DNA from: Clostridiaceae bacterium
GTDB taxonomy: Bacteria; Bacillota; Clostridia; Acetivibrionales; DUMB01
DNA length: 64,000 nucleotides
Assembly (NCBI GenBank): GCA_012840085.1
Contig: DUMB01000040.1
Location: forward strand, 1 to 64,000
Direction: 5' to 3'
Shown here: positions 28,184 to 37,419 of the stretch, piece after piece
How the letters are laid out: every line of letters starts with the position of its first letter
How positions within the stretch are numbered: position 1 is the stretch's first letter
Made by a program: the position numbers and the translations under genes
The notes under the pieces: model-generated
What the model saw: the letters and a program-made list of their open reading frames with translations, nothing else
The model's database searches: none
What the model was told of the DNA's origin: nothing

Positions 28184-28209
28184 GTATATATTTAGTAGTG
28201 TGGTATAAT
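28181..28209 (+). promoter_or_regulatory. Promoter of the AraC-type regulator
   Basis: TTTGTA, 17 bases, TATAAT, about 45 bases before the start codon. The weak -35 next to an inverted repeat suits an activator-dependent promoter. Confidence 0.5.
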
Positions 28210-28253
28210 GATGTAAAATTTCATTTTAATCCATAAGGAGATGACTAAAATAA

Positions 28254-29171
28254 ATGCTTCTTTATAATTCAAGCATTATGCCATTAACAACACACTTTGG
28301 TTTTGTATCTTATAAAGAACCGTGGATACACTTTCCAAGGCTTACAGATGAGTATATGCTTTATTTTATAAAAAGCGGCGAATTATATATAGAAGAAGCC
28401 GGTAAACGGTATGTCTTAAAAAAAGGAGATTCTTTTATACTTCAGCCTGGATTTAAACATTCCGGTTTCAAAGCTGCTTGTTGCGACTATTATTATTTTC
28501 ATTTCAAACATTCAGATATAACTACAATTGATAAACCATTAAACGAACTTATACTGGAATTGAATAAAAGTAAAGATTCATCACTAGCACAAAGCTTTAT
28601 GCAAGACGGCAAGACTCATAACACAAGATGTTATTTGCCTAAGCATTATAGTGTATCCAACAATAAGTTATTGACATATCTTCTTTATATGCTTAAAGAA
28701 ACAGCAGATGAATATTCAAGAAAAAATGAATATTATAATTGCCTTACATCATGTAAGCTTTCCGAATTGATTATAAGAATATCAAGCGAATTTGCCGATT
28801 TAAACTTTAGAAAGTCAGTATCTGCTTATCCGAAATCTTTCATGAAATGCCAAGATTTGCTTGATTACCTGAATAATGAGTATCATAAAAAGATAGACAG
28901 TAACGACATACAGCAGAGATTTGAATCGAATTATGCTTATTTAAACAGAGTTTTTAGAAAACTAACAGGTCATACAATCCGCGATTATCTTAACATGGTA
29001 AGGATTAAGAAAGCGATTGAATTTATTGAAAACACTGACATGAACTTTTCTGAAATTGGATACCTGGTAGGTATTGAAGACCCATACTATTTTAGCAAAA
29101 TATTTAAGAAGTATACCGGTGTCTCTCCCAAGCATTTTAAAAGAAATAAGCTGCAAATAACCACAGCATAG
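28254..29171 (+). CDS. AraC-family transcriptional regulator
   Basis: 305 aa, ribosome site AAGGAG 13 bases upstream of the ATG. The N-terminal 100 residues are a cupin sugar-sensing domain (YMLYFIKSGELYIEEAG, KGDSFILQPGFKHSG). The C-terminal 100 residues hold two helix-turn-helix motifs, including NRVFRKLTGHTIRDYLNMVRIKKA and IGYLVGIEDPYYFSKIFKKYTGVSPKHFKR. It is the only plus-strand gene in the first 50 kb and diverges from the GH13 remnant, which suggests it once controlled that gene or the wider glucan locus. Proteins of this type usually activate glycosidase or uptake genes. Confidence 0.9.
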   Translation: MLLYNSSIMPLTTHFGFVSYKEPWIHFPRLTDEYMLYFIKSGELYIEEAGKRYVLKKGDSFILQPGFKHSGFKAACCDYYYFHFKHSDITTIDKPLNELILELNKSKDSSLAQSFMQDGKTHNTRCYLPKHYSVSNNKLLTYLLYMLKETADEYSRKNEYYNCLTSCKLSELIIRISSEFADLNFRKSVSAYPKSFMKCQDLLDYLNNEYHKKIDSNDIQQRFESNYAYLNRVFRKLTGHTIRDYLNMVRIKKAIEFIENTDMNFSEIGYLVGIEDPYYFSKIFKKYTGVSPKHFKRNKLQITTA

Positions 29172-29235
29172 TATGAACCTGTTATGGATCTTTTTATAGG
29201 GCGCTGAAAATTAAATTTCAAACCAGCTTCTAATT

Positions 29236-29436
29236 TTAAACCGGCTTCTGTCTTTTAAAGACAGCTATAACTTTTCTGCTTGCGCCATATGATTGATTTG
29301 TATCAAAACAGCTAACTAACTCCCATCCATCTCTGCCGCAATTATTTAACGCTTCGTTAAAGGCACTTATGTCAAGCAGCCCTCCTACAAATCCTTTAGT
29401 TTTAAATTCAATAGTTTTGTATTCCCATTTATCCAT
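29236..29436 (-). CDS. Small DUF4177-type protein
   Basis: 66 aa from the ATG 10 bases after AAAGGA; an earlier ATG abuts the ribosome site. The sequence opens KWEYKTIEF and contains NNCGRDGWELVSCFD, both marks of DUF4177, a small alpha/beta fold of unknown function. It converges with the AraC gene. Confidence 0.75.
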   Translation of the reverse strand: MDKWEYKTIEFKTKGFVGGLLDISAFNEALNNCGRDGWELVSCFDTNQSYGASRKVIAVFKRQKPV

Positions 29437-29520
29437 TACCAACATATCCTTTCAAATTATAATATTATAATAATTATTTTATAATACTGTTTTTAAAGCT
29501 TTTTTATCTCAAATTTGTGG

Positions 29521-29548
29521 TTTACTTCACTCTCAATTGTGCTATAAT
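29521..29548 (+). promoter_or_regulatory. Promoter for a putative antisense RNA
   Basis: TTTACT, 16 bases, TATAAT on the plus strand. No reading frame follows, and transcription from about 29555 would run into the 3' end of the small membrane-peptide gene at 29597-29770. Confidence 0.5.
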
Positions 29549-29554
29549 ATAGAT

Positions 29555-29640
29555 AAGGAAGGCAACGCTTGTTGCTGTCAGGTTTAATAATGAGCGCTAT
29601 AATTTTAACGGTTTTTTAGATCGTTTTTTTCTTTGTCTTT
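29555..29640 (+). ncRNA. Putative antisense (antitoxin-like) RNA
   Basis: Inferred from the promoter at 29521-29548, a hairpin GCAAC-GCTT-GTTGC at 29572-29585, and T-runs at 29613-29633 that could end the transcript. It overlaps the last 15 or so codons and 3' tail of the convergent small gene. Ends are approximate. Confidence 0.35.
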
Positions 29641-29770
29641 TAGGCTGTGACCGAAGTAACTTTTCCGCAATAATAATTCTTGCAGAAACCGCTACCCCAA
29701 CTGGTATGAATATGGATTCCATGCACCACACAACAGCTAAGCCGATGTTTGTGTAGAAATCGGTATTCAT
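29597..29770 (-). CDS. Small membrane peptide, type I toxin-like
   Basis: 57 aa from the ATG (MNTDFYTNIG); an upstream GTG overlaps the very strong ribosome site AAGGAAGGGGG. One hydrophobic segment (about residues 8-37) is followed by a strongly basic tail (PKRQRKKRSKKPLKL). This shape is common in membrane-acting toxins of type I toxin-antitoxin systems, though I recognise no family. Its mRNA has a clean promoter (29903-29931), a leader of about 120 bases with the ribosome site paired into a stem (29782-29850), and a convergent promoter at its 3' end. A plain regulatory membrane microprotein is the alternative. Confidence 0.5.
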   Translation of the reverse strand: MNTDFYTNIGLAVVWCMESIFIPVGVAVSARIIIAEKLLRSQPKRQRKKRSKKPLKL

Positions 29771-29781
29771 ATCGATCACCC

Positions 29782-29850
29782 CCTTCCTTTGCAGATTCCC
29801 TGCAGCAACTATAACGTCTCCATCCTCATGAGTGGGAATCTTTGGGAAGG
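29782..29850 (-). promoter_or_regulatory. 5' leader stem that hides the ribosome site
   Basis: CCTTCC and AGATTCCC (29782-29800) pair with GGGAATCT and GGAAGG (29834-29850) across a 33-base loop, giving 14 base pairs with one internal loop. The GGAAGG arm on the mRNA is part of the ribosome site of the small peptide gene, so translation should be blocked until the RNA is processed or refolded. It matches no riboswitch class I know. Confidence 0.6.
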
Positions 29851-29902
29851 AACCTTCAGAGACATATTACTCATATTAAACCTGATCACTTATCACTTAT
29901 CC

Positions 29903-29931
29903 ATTATATAACAAATCGTATTAGTTTACAA
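29903..29931 (-). promoter_or_regulatory. Promoter of the small membrane-peptide gene
   Basis: TTGTAA, 17 bases, TATAAT on the minus strand, giving a start near 29896 and a leader of about 125 bases. Confidence 0.6.
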
Positions 29932-30245
29932 TATTTTAGGAACATCTGTTCTGATAGAATTAGAGTTTCTATGTTTCTATAAAATTGTCGATTTATTTCA
30001 TCAACATTACCGTTTAATAAACTAAAATTCAAGAATTGTTTATTCTGACATTTCCTGCATATGCTTTATTGTTTTGAACTAAAGTATTTGAATTCATAAT
30101 GTTTCTGCTAGTACTGCTAAAATAATTCGATTAAATCAATACAATTATTAGCAGTAATACTTTTTATATAATACCGTTATATTACATAAATACCAATCAC
30201 TTGTTTGCTATATAAAATATAAAATCAATTTTTCAATATACAGCT
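29932..30245. other. AT-rich spacer without recognised genes
   Basis: I see no reading frame, promoter or RNA signature between the small peptide promoter and the hairpin that ends the VWA operon. Confidence 0.5.
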
Positions 30246-30282
30246 AACTTGTTGTGCCAGCAAGACGTTAGCACAACAAGTT
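30246..30282 (-). terminator. Stem-loop at the end of the MoxR/VWA operon
   Basis: AACTTGTTGTGC and its exact complement enclose a 13-base loop, 17 bases beyond the last stop codon. The sequence TAACTTGTTGTGCC..GCA and CGTTAGCA recurs at 47346-47376, so it may also belong to a dispersed repeat. Confidence 0.55.
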
Positions 30283-30298
30283 GTATTAACTAATTACA

Positions 30299-33200
30299 TT
30301 ACCTCTTCCACTTTCGCTTCTTATCCAGCAACTGCGAAATGTGAGAAGATGCAGCATTATCTTTTGTGTTTACAGTATCTTTATTAACTTTGATTTCAGT
30401 CCTGTCATTTGCATTAATAGTTCCATTTATATTGCTGCTTTTAGCTTTATTTGTAGTCTGGCGGTTTATGTCTGTAGCTCTGCCTGTAGCTCTATCTAAA
30501 GTCTTTTCCGGAGTTCTTTTTTTGGTTCCATCCGTTGGTCTAACTAAAGTTCTGATAGAATTTCTGTCAGAAGTTATATCTGCAGTGCCAGCTGCGGTTT
30601 TATTTGAAGTTATATCTGAAATTCTATCTGTAGGTCTATTTTCGTTTATATCCAAAGTCGCATCTTTAGTTCTATCCGCAGCTCTATCTATTGTTTCGTT
30701 ACCATCTCTGTTAGTAATCCTTTTAGTAATTCTTCCGATTCCATTAATACTTCCGGCTATCACAGCTTTACCTGAATCAGCAATCGAAACAAGCCTTTTT
30801 GTCCATGTACCGGGATGAAAATTAACACGTCTTATAATGACATCCAGCATGAACAAAACTAATACGACAATAATCAATGCATACGTTGGGTCTATCTTTC
30901 CCGTAACAGGAGGCAATTCGTTTTCAAATACCTGAGCCGGATTACTTAGTATACGTCCCCCGCCTTCATACACTATTTTTTTAAGAAGTGCATCATTGTC
31001 GTTTGATTTTTCATTTGACAACAAATCATATTCAGGTGAATAAGGCATAATCAGCCCTGTACTGATGTGCTCACTCTGTCCTTCACTGCCGGACAGGATA
31101 ATATCCGCAATATAGACACCACTTTCCAGGTCTGTAAATGTACCCGTGTATTCTCCCGGTGCACCCGGCAACAGCTTTATTTCCTGCTTGGTTCCATCAG
31201 GAGCTATGAGAGTCCCCCTTACGTCACTAGCAGTCATAAAGGCATCATCTTCCGCTTTGACGGTTATGGAGCCATTCTGTCCGTCAATATCAGTTTCTAT
31301 TGCATAACCTTTGCTCATATTCTGCTGGACAATCCATGATACAACATTCCTCCAGAACTTCGGAGAGTCTTCCCAATTCATCCAGTCATATGTCCATATG
31401 CCTTGCACATCAGGAGTCCATGCAACAGTTCTTCCCAGTCCGTACTGCCAGCATGCCAGAACAGGGTCATTTTCATCACTCACAAACACAACATTAGCTG
31501 TTTTTTTCGCAGTAGTTGTTACATACCCATCCAGCTGAGGCACTGCTTTGATGCCTTTGAGAATCTCCGATGAACCTGCAAGCCCCGGGGTAAATGTCCT
31601 GTTAGTCAGATATTTTTTACCTGCAAGAAAAACTTCCTTTGCAAATATCTTGGGTATGTCAGTAAATTCATCTGTTTCGTAATATCTGCCATTGCCTCCG
31701 TAGGCAAGTGCCTTCATCAGGAGAAAATCCGCACCACGCCCTACTGCAACAGTTGAAAGGGTAATCTTATTTTCCCTCAATCCTTCTATTAAATGCTCGT
31801 AACCGCTCTTTTCCGCCTGACCGTCTGTCAATAGAATTATATGCTTTAATCCGGCATCAGCATTTTTTATCGCTTCGTAGGCTGCTTCCAAAGGTGGAAG
31901 AATCTGCGTTCCGCCACCCGAACGAATTGTGCCTATTGCATTCTGAATTCGCTGTAAGTTGTCAAGTTTTTGAGGTTCAACAACCCACTTATATGCATCG
32001 TCAAAAGCAATAACCCCAATTGTATCATCCTGATCCAGAACCTCTGTTGCCCGTATTGCTGCTTCCTTTGCCAGTTCCATTTTTGATATTCCAAAATCCC
32101 CTTCGGACATACTTCCGGATTTGTCAATTACCAGCATAAGCGCAAGGTTTGGTTCTTCTTCTTTTGGCTTAATATCCATATTTACAGGCAGAATTTCCTC
32201 CAGAGCAGTTTGATAATATCCTCCCGGACCATAACTATTGTCACCCCCTGTAACAAGGAGCCCTTTGCCCTGGTGGCTTACCGACGTTTTCAGATTTTCA
32301 AGAAATGCATTGCTGAGACTGTCGGCAGAAACGTTAACCAGGATAAATGCGTCATATTTAAGCATTTCTGAAAGATCAGCCGGTACCTGTTTAGGATTGA
32401 CTACAGTTAAATGCATATTTTCTTCAAGAATATCTGCAAGTACTCTACCGGCTTCTTCCGATTCAGAAACCATCAAAATTTCAGGTATATCCTGAACGTA
32501 TGTATAAGAGGAAAGTGCATTGTTCTGTGAAAAGGTATCAGAATCTGCAATTACCTCAACTCTGTATGTAACCATCCCTCCGTTTATGGCAATGTCCAAA
32601 AAAGCAAATCTGTTGTCACCCTTATTCAGTTCAACTTCCTTCTGGGCTGTCAACGTACGGTCACTGTATAACTGAAGAACAGCCCTGGTATTAACGTTAC
32701 TCCTTATATTAACCGAAATTTCGAACTGTTCATTCAAGTTTACCGATTTCGGAATATTTAACTCCTGAAGCTGGACTTCTTCTTTTAAGCTGGAGCTTAT
32801 GGGGTAAACATCTACCGAATAACCCTTTGTCTTCATTTGCTTGACCTGAGCAAGGGCATTGCCGGTATTTTCCCGTCCATCTGTTAAAATTACCACTCTT
32901 TTCATGTGATCCCACGGCATAATGGACTGGGCGGTTATCAATGCATTTTCCACATTGGTGAAAGAAGAGTTGATTCTTGTTTGCACCTTATCAAAAATTG
33001 GATTATTATCCGGCAGCAATTCAATACTGGAGTTTCCTCCAAAATTAATAACCCCTGCTTCGTCATTTCTGCCCATGTTTTTTATTGCTTCCCGGACAAA
33101 GGCTGCAGCCTGCTCTTTATCACTAATGCTGTCAGATGAATCTATCAGAAACAAAGTAGTAGTTGTGTTTGAAACCTGCTGCAGTGTAAAGCCCGAAATA

Positions 33201-33358
33201 AGCAATATGACAATAAGGAATACAAGGCTGCGGAGCAGAACAATAGCAATGCGTCTCCAGCGCACCAGTCGAACCATATTTCTTGTTGTATAATACATAA
33301 ATACCGCTGCAGGCAAAAGCAACAACAGCAGCCACGGATTTTCAAATTTAAATACCAT
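30299..33358 (-). CDS. Large membrane protein with two VWA domains
   Basis: 1019 aa. Two membrane helices (about 7-25, 37-60) are followed by a first VWA-like domain (FLIDSSDSIS), a GATase-like region and a second VWA domain with a full MIDAS motif (VIDKSGSMS, about residue 410, and LLTDGQAE). A sugar- or protein-binding beta region follows, then a membrane helix near residue 835 (ALIIVVLVLFMLDVII). The last 165 residues are a low-complexity, basic and Asp/Thr-rich tail of degenerate units like TDRISDITS. Proteins of this type sit beside MoxR ATPases and are thought to assemble or regulate envelope complexes. It is last in the operon and overlaps the preceding gene by 11 bases. Confidence 0.8.
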   Translation of the reverse strand: MVFKFENPWLLLLLLPAAVFMYYTTRNMVRLVRWRRIAIVLLRSLVFLIVILLISGFTLQQVSNTTTTLFLIDSSDSISDKEQAAAFVREAIKNMGRNDEAGVINFGGNSSIELLPDNNPIFDKVQTRINSSFTNVENALITAQSIMPWDHMKRVVILTDGRENTGNALAQVKQMKTKGYSVDVYPISSSLKEEVQLQELNIPKSVNLNEQFEISVNIRSNVNTRAVLQLYSDRTLTAQKEVELNKGDNRFAFLDIAINGGMVTYRVEVIADSDTFSQNNALSSYTYVQDIPEILMVSESEEAGRVLADILEENMHLTVVNPKQVPADLSEMLKYDAFILVNVSADSLSNAFLENLKTSVSHQGKGLLVTGGDNSYGPGGYYQTALEEILPVNMDIKPKEEEPNLALMLVIDKSGSMSEGDFGISKMELAKEAAIRATEVLDQDDTIGVIAFDDAYKWVVEPQKLDNLQRIQNAIGTIRSGGGTQILPPLEAAYEAIKNADAGLKHIILLTDGQAEKSGYEHLIEGLRENKITLSTVAVGRGADFLLMKALAYGGNGRYYETDEFTDIPKIFAKEVFLAGKKYLTNRTFTPGLAGSSEILKGIKAVPQLDGYVTTTAKKTANVVFVSDENDPVLACWQYGLGRTVAWTPDVQGIWTYDWMNWEDSPKFWRNVVSWIVQQNMSKGYAIETDIDGQNGSITVKAEDDAFMTASDVRGTLIAPDGTKQEIKLLPGAPGEYTGTFTDLESGVYIADIILSGSEGQSEHISTGLIMPYSPEYDLLSNEKSNDNDALLKKIVYEGGGRILSNPAQVFENELPPVTGKIDPTYALIIVVLVLFMLDVIIRRVNFHPGTWTKRLVSIADSGKAVIAGSINGIGRITKRITNRDGNETIDRAADRTKDATLDINENRPTDRISDITSNKTAAGTADITSDRNSIRTLVRPTDGTKKRTPEKTLDRATGRATDINRQTTNKAKSSNINGTINANDRTEIKVNKDTVNTKDNAASSHISQLLDKKRKWKR

Positions 33359-35249
33359 TTGAATAAACCCACCATTCTATCGCAAGGATTGCAAACAAAA
33401 GGCATAATAAGGGGATTTTGATATTCCAAAATCCAAATTGCTTATGTTCCTGAACTTTTTCAACATCCTGCTGAAGGGATTTTGTACCTTCAAGCATTGC
33501 AAATTCTTTCTCCGAGGGCGCATTCACGAAAAAAGCTTGCTGCAAGTTTTCATTTTCAAGCTTTTGTTCAAGTATATACGTACCTATTTGTGTAGCCCCG
33601 TCGAAAACATCCACCGGAAAGGGAGGTGCAATTTGTGTTTTATTGCCGTCAGGTGCAATAACAAACACTTCTCTTGCTTCCGGGTCAATAGATAAATTTA
33701 TTAAATCTCCGGCATTAACTGCAGAAATCTCATTCAGGCCTCCCGGCAGCAGTTCCTGTACAAATCTTGTCATGATAACGGGAAATAGAGGCTGCACCGG
33801 TAAGTTTGTTTCATGCAAATCAAAACCAAAAACCATTAACCGAAACTTATCCAAATAGCCTTCAAAGGCTACAATACCTTCATCATTTTCCATAAGCGGA
33901 TTGCTCCATTGAGGCAGATGATATAAATCTGTTTTCAATGCATCGAAAGAAATATTCTCCTCCAGGTTATTATATATCCTGTGCTTTGTACAACGTATTT
34001 CGGTATATTCAGATTTTCCGGCTAAAGAAAAATATTCGTTCTGTGGAGGATTAAAAAGAATTATATGCCCGTCACCGGGAAGCTGTTCTGGCAAATTTCC
34101 GTCGAAAATGTACAGTTCATAACCCTTCAGCTCCTGTATATCTCCTGCATCCGTGCGGTAAAGCTCCACATCCGGCATAAGGCTCAGGAGCTTTTCCAGA
34201 AAAATATTTCCTGCCGATGAAAGCAATACCTTTCTTACCTTGTTTGTATGTACCATCAATCCTGCACTGTTATCTTTATCCAGTGTATCGTCAGTGTCTA
34301 TCCTGCACTCAAGTCTTGAAGCTGATGCAGGTATCTTCTTCCAGTAAATGTTTTCACTCTTTCCAGCCTCAACCCTCACCCTGCGTGCATCAAACAATTC
34401 ACCGTCTGTATATAAGCTGACATCCAGCTCAGCATCTTCAAGTGAAAAATTGGCAATACGGCTAAGCGCCATTATTTCCTGGCTATTTTGTAGTTTGCGC
34501 TGAGAAAGCAAGGTTACTGCATAGTTTGCTCCATTTCTGTTGTATAAATGATACTGTATATTGTCGCTGGAAATATATTGGTTTGAAATATTGCCTGATG
34601 AATGATTTGAAACATTTTCGGATGATTGTTTCGAAACATTGCCGGATGAACTGTCCGAAACCGGATTGACACCATCTCCGAACCAGTTAACCTGCATTTC
34701 TGAATTTTCACGCAACAGCGAATTTACCAGTTCAATAGTTCCTTCAAGGTCCTGTGCTGTATCACTTACCTTAAGGTTTTGGATTTCCTGTATAACCCTG
34801 TCTTTGTCATTGGTCTGGCTTAACACAATTTGAGGTGTATTTCCGGAAACAATCAATATAAATTTTGTATTGGAACTGCATGATTCCACCAAATTTATAG
34901 CATCTCTTCTGGCTGCTTCAAATCTGTTTGGCTTAATATCAGTTGACTGCATGCTCAGTGAGCAGTCCATTACCAGCATGACCGCATCACTGTTGATACT
35001 ACCAGTTTTAACAGCGGGTTCAGCCAATAATAAGGCTAGAAGTACCACAGCAACTATTTGAAGAAACATCAATATGTTTTTCTTAAGTTTTTGCCAGGGA
35101 GCATTTGCTTCAATATCCTGTAAAGCATTTTGCCACAGAAAAATACTGGAAATTATATAATCTTCATGTTTTTGCTTCAAGAGATATAGTATTATTATCA
35201 CAGGGACAGCCAATAGTGCTGTCAGTCCCCATGGAGAATTCAGTATCAA
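33348..35249 (-). CDS. BatA-like membrane VWA protein
   Basis: 633 aa. The BatA N-terminal segment (SPWGLTALLAVPVIIILYLLK) and a second helix (about 62-80) anchor it. A VWA domain follows (VMDCSLSMQS, MIDAS-like) with an inserted loop of Ser/Asn repeats (about 200-230), encoded by three 24-bp tandem repeats. The rest is a beta-rich extracytoplasmic region and a terminal helix near 613-630. It overlaps the DUF58 gene by 4 bases. Its role is probably as a partner of the MoxR ATPase in a membrane complex; the client is unknown. Confidence 0.8.
   Translation of the reverse strand: MILNSPWGLTALLAVPVIIILYLLKQKHEDYIISSIFLWQNALQDIEANAPWQKLKKNILMFLQIVAVVLLALLLAEPAVKTGSINSDAVMLVMDCSLSMQSTDIKPNRFEAARRDAINLVESCSSNTKFILIVSGNTPQIVLSQTNDKDRVIQEIQNLKVSDTAQDLEGTIELVNSLLRENSEMQVNWFGDGVNPVSDSSSGNVSKQSSENVSNHSSGNISNQYISSDNIQYHLYNRNGANYAVTLLSQRKLQNSQEIMALSRIANFSLEDAELDVSLYTDGELFDARRVRVEAGKSENIYWKKIPASASRLECRIDTDDTLDKDNSAGLMVHTNKVRKVLLSSAGNIFLEKLLSLMPDVELYRTDAGDIQELKGYELYIFDGNLPEQLPGDGHIILFNPPQNEYFSLAGKSEYTEIRCTKHRIYNNLEENISFDALKTDLYHLPQWSNPLMENDEGIVAFEGYLDKFRLMVFGFDLHETNLPVQPLFPVIMTRFVQELLPGGLNEISAVNAGDLINLSIDPEAREVFVIAPDGNKTQIAPPFPVDVFDGATQIGTYILEQKLENENLQQAFFVNAPSEKEFAMLEGTKSLQQDVEKVQEHKQFGFWNIKIPLLCLLFAILAIEWWVYSNGI
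34581..34651. repeat. Three 24-bp tandem repeats inside the BatA-like gene
   Basis: Units of about 24 bp (34581-34603, 34604-34627, 34628-34651) with a partial fourth encode SSGNVSKQ, SSENVSNH and SSGNISNQ. They are in frame, so copy changes would alter only loop length in the VWA domain. Confidence 0.75.
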
Positions 35250-36106
35250 TGCTCAGCCACTTCCTTTACCATTTCTGCCACATCCATATCAGAAGAAAAG
35301 CTTAAGTAATATGCGCCCCATTTCATGCAGGTTCGTTCAATTTGGTTTTTGAAATTCTCAAGCACCTTGCTGTATGAGTTCAGAAGAGAAGGTGTCACCG
35401 TTATTTCCACTGTTTCCATTGTTTCACTGTCAACCAGTCTCACGGATTCATTAATGTTTGGCCTGATCTCCTGCGGGCTAAGAATGTGGCATATGTATAT
35501 TGACTGCTTATTATATGCCAAGTATTTTATTATGTCATTTAAATTTTCCTTAGAAAAGAAATCGGATATTATTACAGTTATCCCGCGATCCATCTGCATA
35601 CGAAAGCTTTCTATGGGTTTTTGAATACTGCTTCTTCCTGTATAACGGACGCTTTCAAGGATATCTGTTATTCTGTGGAATAAGTTTTTTCCCCTCACAT
35701 TTCTGCACATATTTTGAATTCCATCATCTATACACACCAAAGAAAGCCTGTCAAAATTAGCCAGGCTGATGTATGCCAGTGCTGCTGCAAGCCTTCTGGA
35801 TGCAATGCTCTTATTGGGTTCACCCCAGTCCATAGACTTGCTTACATCAAGAAAAATGTTTACAGGCGCTTCTCTTTCCTCCATAAAGAGTTTTACAAAA
35901 AGCTTCTCAAACCGCCCATATGCATTCCAGTCTATTCTCCGGAAATCGTCTCCCGGGATATACTCTCTGTAATCAGAAAACTCCACAGAGCTTCCCTTGC
36001 TTCGAGATTTGCGGTTGCCTGCTGTTGACCCGTCTATTGAAAAATGTGCACTAAGCGTTAGCTGTTGTATTGTCTGGAGAAACTTGCTGTCAAACAATTC
36101 ACTCAT
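35246..36106 (-). CDS. DUF58 protein
   Basis: 286 aa, soluble. The family motif is intact (SDYREYIPGDDFRRIDWNAYGR, about residues 44-65), followed by a degenerate VWA fold (NIFLDVSKSMDWG; TVIISDFF). DUF58 proteins are almost always encoded next to MoxR ATPases and are proposed adaptors between ATPase and membrane VWA proteins. It overlaps the MoxR gene by 8 bases, indicating tight coupling. Confidence 0.9.
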   Translation of the reverse strand: MSELFDSKFLQTIQQLTLSAHFSIDGSTAGNRKSRSKGSSVEFSDYREYIPGDDFRRIDWNAYGRFEKLFVKLFMEEREAPVNIFLDVSKSMDWGEPNKSIASRRLAAALAYISLANFDRLSLVCIDDGIQNMCRNVRGKNLFHRITDILESVRYTGRSSIQKPIESFRMQMDRGITVIISDFFSKENLNDIIKYLAYNKQSIYICHILSPQEIRPNINESVRLVDSETMETVEITVTPSLLNSYSKVLENFKNQIERTCMKWGAYYLSFSSDMDVAEMVKEVAEH

Positions 36107-37088
36107 TATTCTGAATCTCCTTGATTATTTCTGATATAAGCTTGTCCGGGGTGAGGCCTTCGGACATGCCGTCAAAATTTAAAAACAAACGGTGGCGCAA
36201 TGCAGGGTAAGCTGTATAGTAGATATCTTCAAACGCCACATTGTAACGGCCTTCCAGCACAGCTCTTATTTTTGCTGTTGATATTATTGCCTGGGCGCCA
36301 CGTGGGCTTGCCCCAAAACGTATATATTTCTTTGTAATGTCTGGTGCATATTTTGTATCAGGATGACTAGCCAGAACAAGTTTTAGCGCAAATTCCAGCA
36401 CCGGCTGTGCAACCGGTATTTCTTTGACAATTTCCATCATCTCCAGTAGTTCCTCACCGCTTGTAACCGGCTTTAATTCCGGCTGCTTTCTGCCTGTCGT
36501 CAAGGTAACAATATCCGCGAGTTCTTCCAATGAAGGGAATGGCACCTCAAGTTTGAACAGAAATCTGTCCAGCTGTGCTTCAGGTAATGGATAGGTACCT
36601 TCCATTTCTATGGGATTTTGCGTGGCAAGCACAAAAAAGGGCTGCGGTAGTTTATATGTTGTATTGGCAACTGTAACTGTTTTTTCCTGCATAGCTTGCA
36701 GCATAGCGCTCTGGGTTTTGGGTGTGGCACGGTTAATCTCATCTGCAAGCACTATATTGCTGAACACAGGCCCTTTCTGAAATTTGAACATTCCAGCGTC
36801 CGACTGGTCTTTGACAACAATATTGGTTCCGACTACATCAGCCGGCATAAGATCCGGTGTAAATTGAATCCTCGAGAACTGTAGTCCCATAACCTGTCCA
36901 AGGGTATTCACCAGCCGCGTCTTGCCAAGACCGGGTACGCCCTCCAAAAGAACATTTCCCCCGGCAAGCATGCAAATCAGAACCTGCCGGATTATTTCCT
37001 TCTGCCCGACCATGTGCTTTTCTACTTCCTGCTCTATTTTTCGCACTGTCTCTGTTACACGTTGTATATCCTTTTCATTTGCATTCAA
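36099..37088 (-). CDS. MoxR-family AAA+ ATPase
   Basis: 329 aa. Walker A GVPGLGKTRLV (about 54-64), Walker B and sensor VLADEINRATPKTQSAMLQAMQE (about 114-136), sensor 1 VLATQNPIE and the lid domain (SPRGAQAII) are all present. MoxR proteins act as chaperone-like ATPases that activate or insert partners with VWA domains. The four genes from here to 30299 are the core of that system. Confidence 0.93.
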   Translation of the reverse strand: MNANEKDIQRVTETVRKIEQEVEKHMVGQKEIIRQVLICMLAGGNVLLEGVPGLGKTRLVNTLGQVMGLQFSRIQFTPDLMPADVVGTNIVVKDQSDAGMFKFQKGPVFSNIVLADEINRATPKTQSAMLQAMQEKTVTVANTTYKLPQPFFVLATQNPIEMEGTYPLPEAQLDRFLFKLEVPFPSLEELADIVTLTTGRKQPELKPVTSGEELLEMMEIVKEIPVAQPVLEFALKLVLASHPDTKYAPDITKKYIRFGASPRGAQAIISTAKIRAVLEGRYNVAFEDIYYTAYPALRHRLFLNFDGMSEGLTPDKLISEIIKEIQNNE

Positions 37089-37419
37089 ACCAAGCCACTC
37101 CTTTTTTATGCAAGGGTTACATCTTTTTTCTTGAATAATCTTTCTTTAAATTCTGGGGATAAGCAGCATTTCTTTTGTATTTTGTATCAAGAAGAAATGT
37201 ACTGTTTCAAAGAAAAGGTGTCCCCATTTTTCCTTTTTTAGATATATTTTATAATATTCTTCCTGTCAAAAAGGTTTCTTTAAATCCCTTCAAATTAAGT
37301 TTAAGTCTTCAATTCTTTATAACTTAAATTGGATTCTTTAATTCTTCATACCAAAGTTGATTCTGAATATCCTTTTCTTAATATCCTTTCTGTCTAAGAT
37401 AGATCCTCTATATCAAGTT
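37089..37419. other. 331-base spacer in the MoxR operon
   Basis: I find no gene here. AAGAAATGT near 37192 and AAAGAAAAGGTGTCCCC near 37209 look like decayed copies of the REP-like motif of the 45-55 kb region. Several ATTCTT-type short repeats follow. There is no clear terminator or promoter, so the operon may read through. Confidence 0.4.

Noticed and set aside
29782-29850. Known metabolite riboswitch in the leader of the small peptide gene
   Set aside because: I recognise no aptamer consensus; simple pairing of the ribosome site explains the structure.
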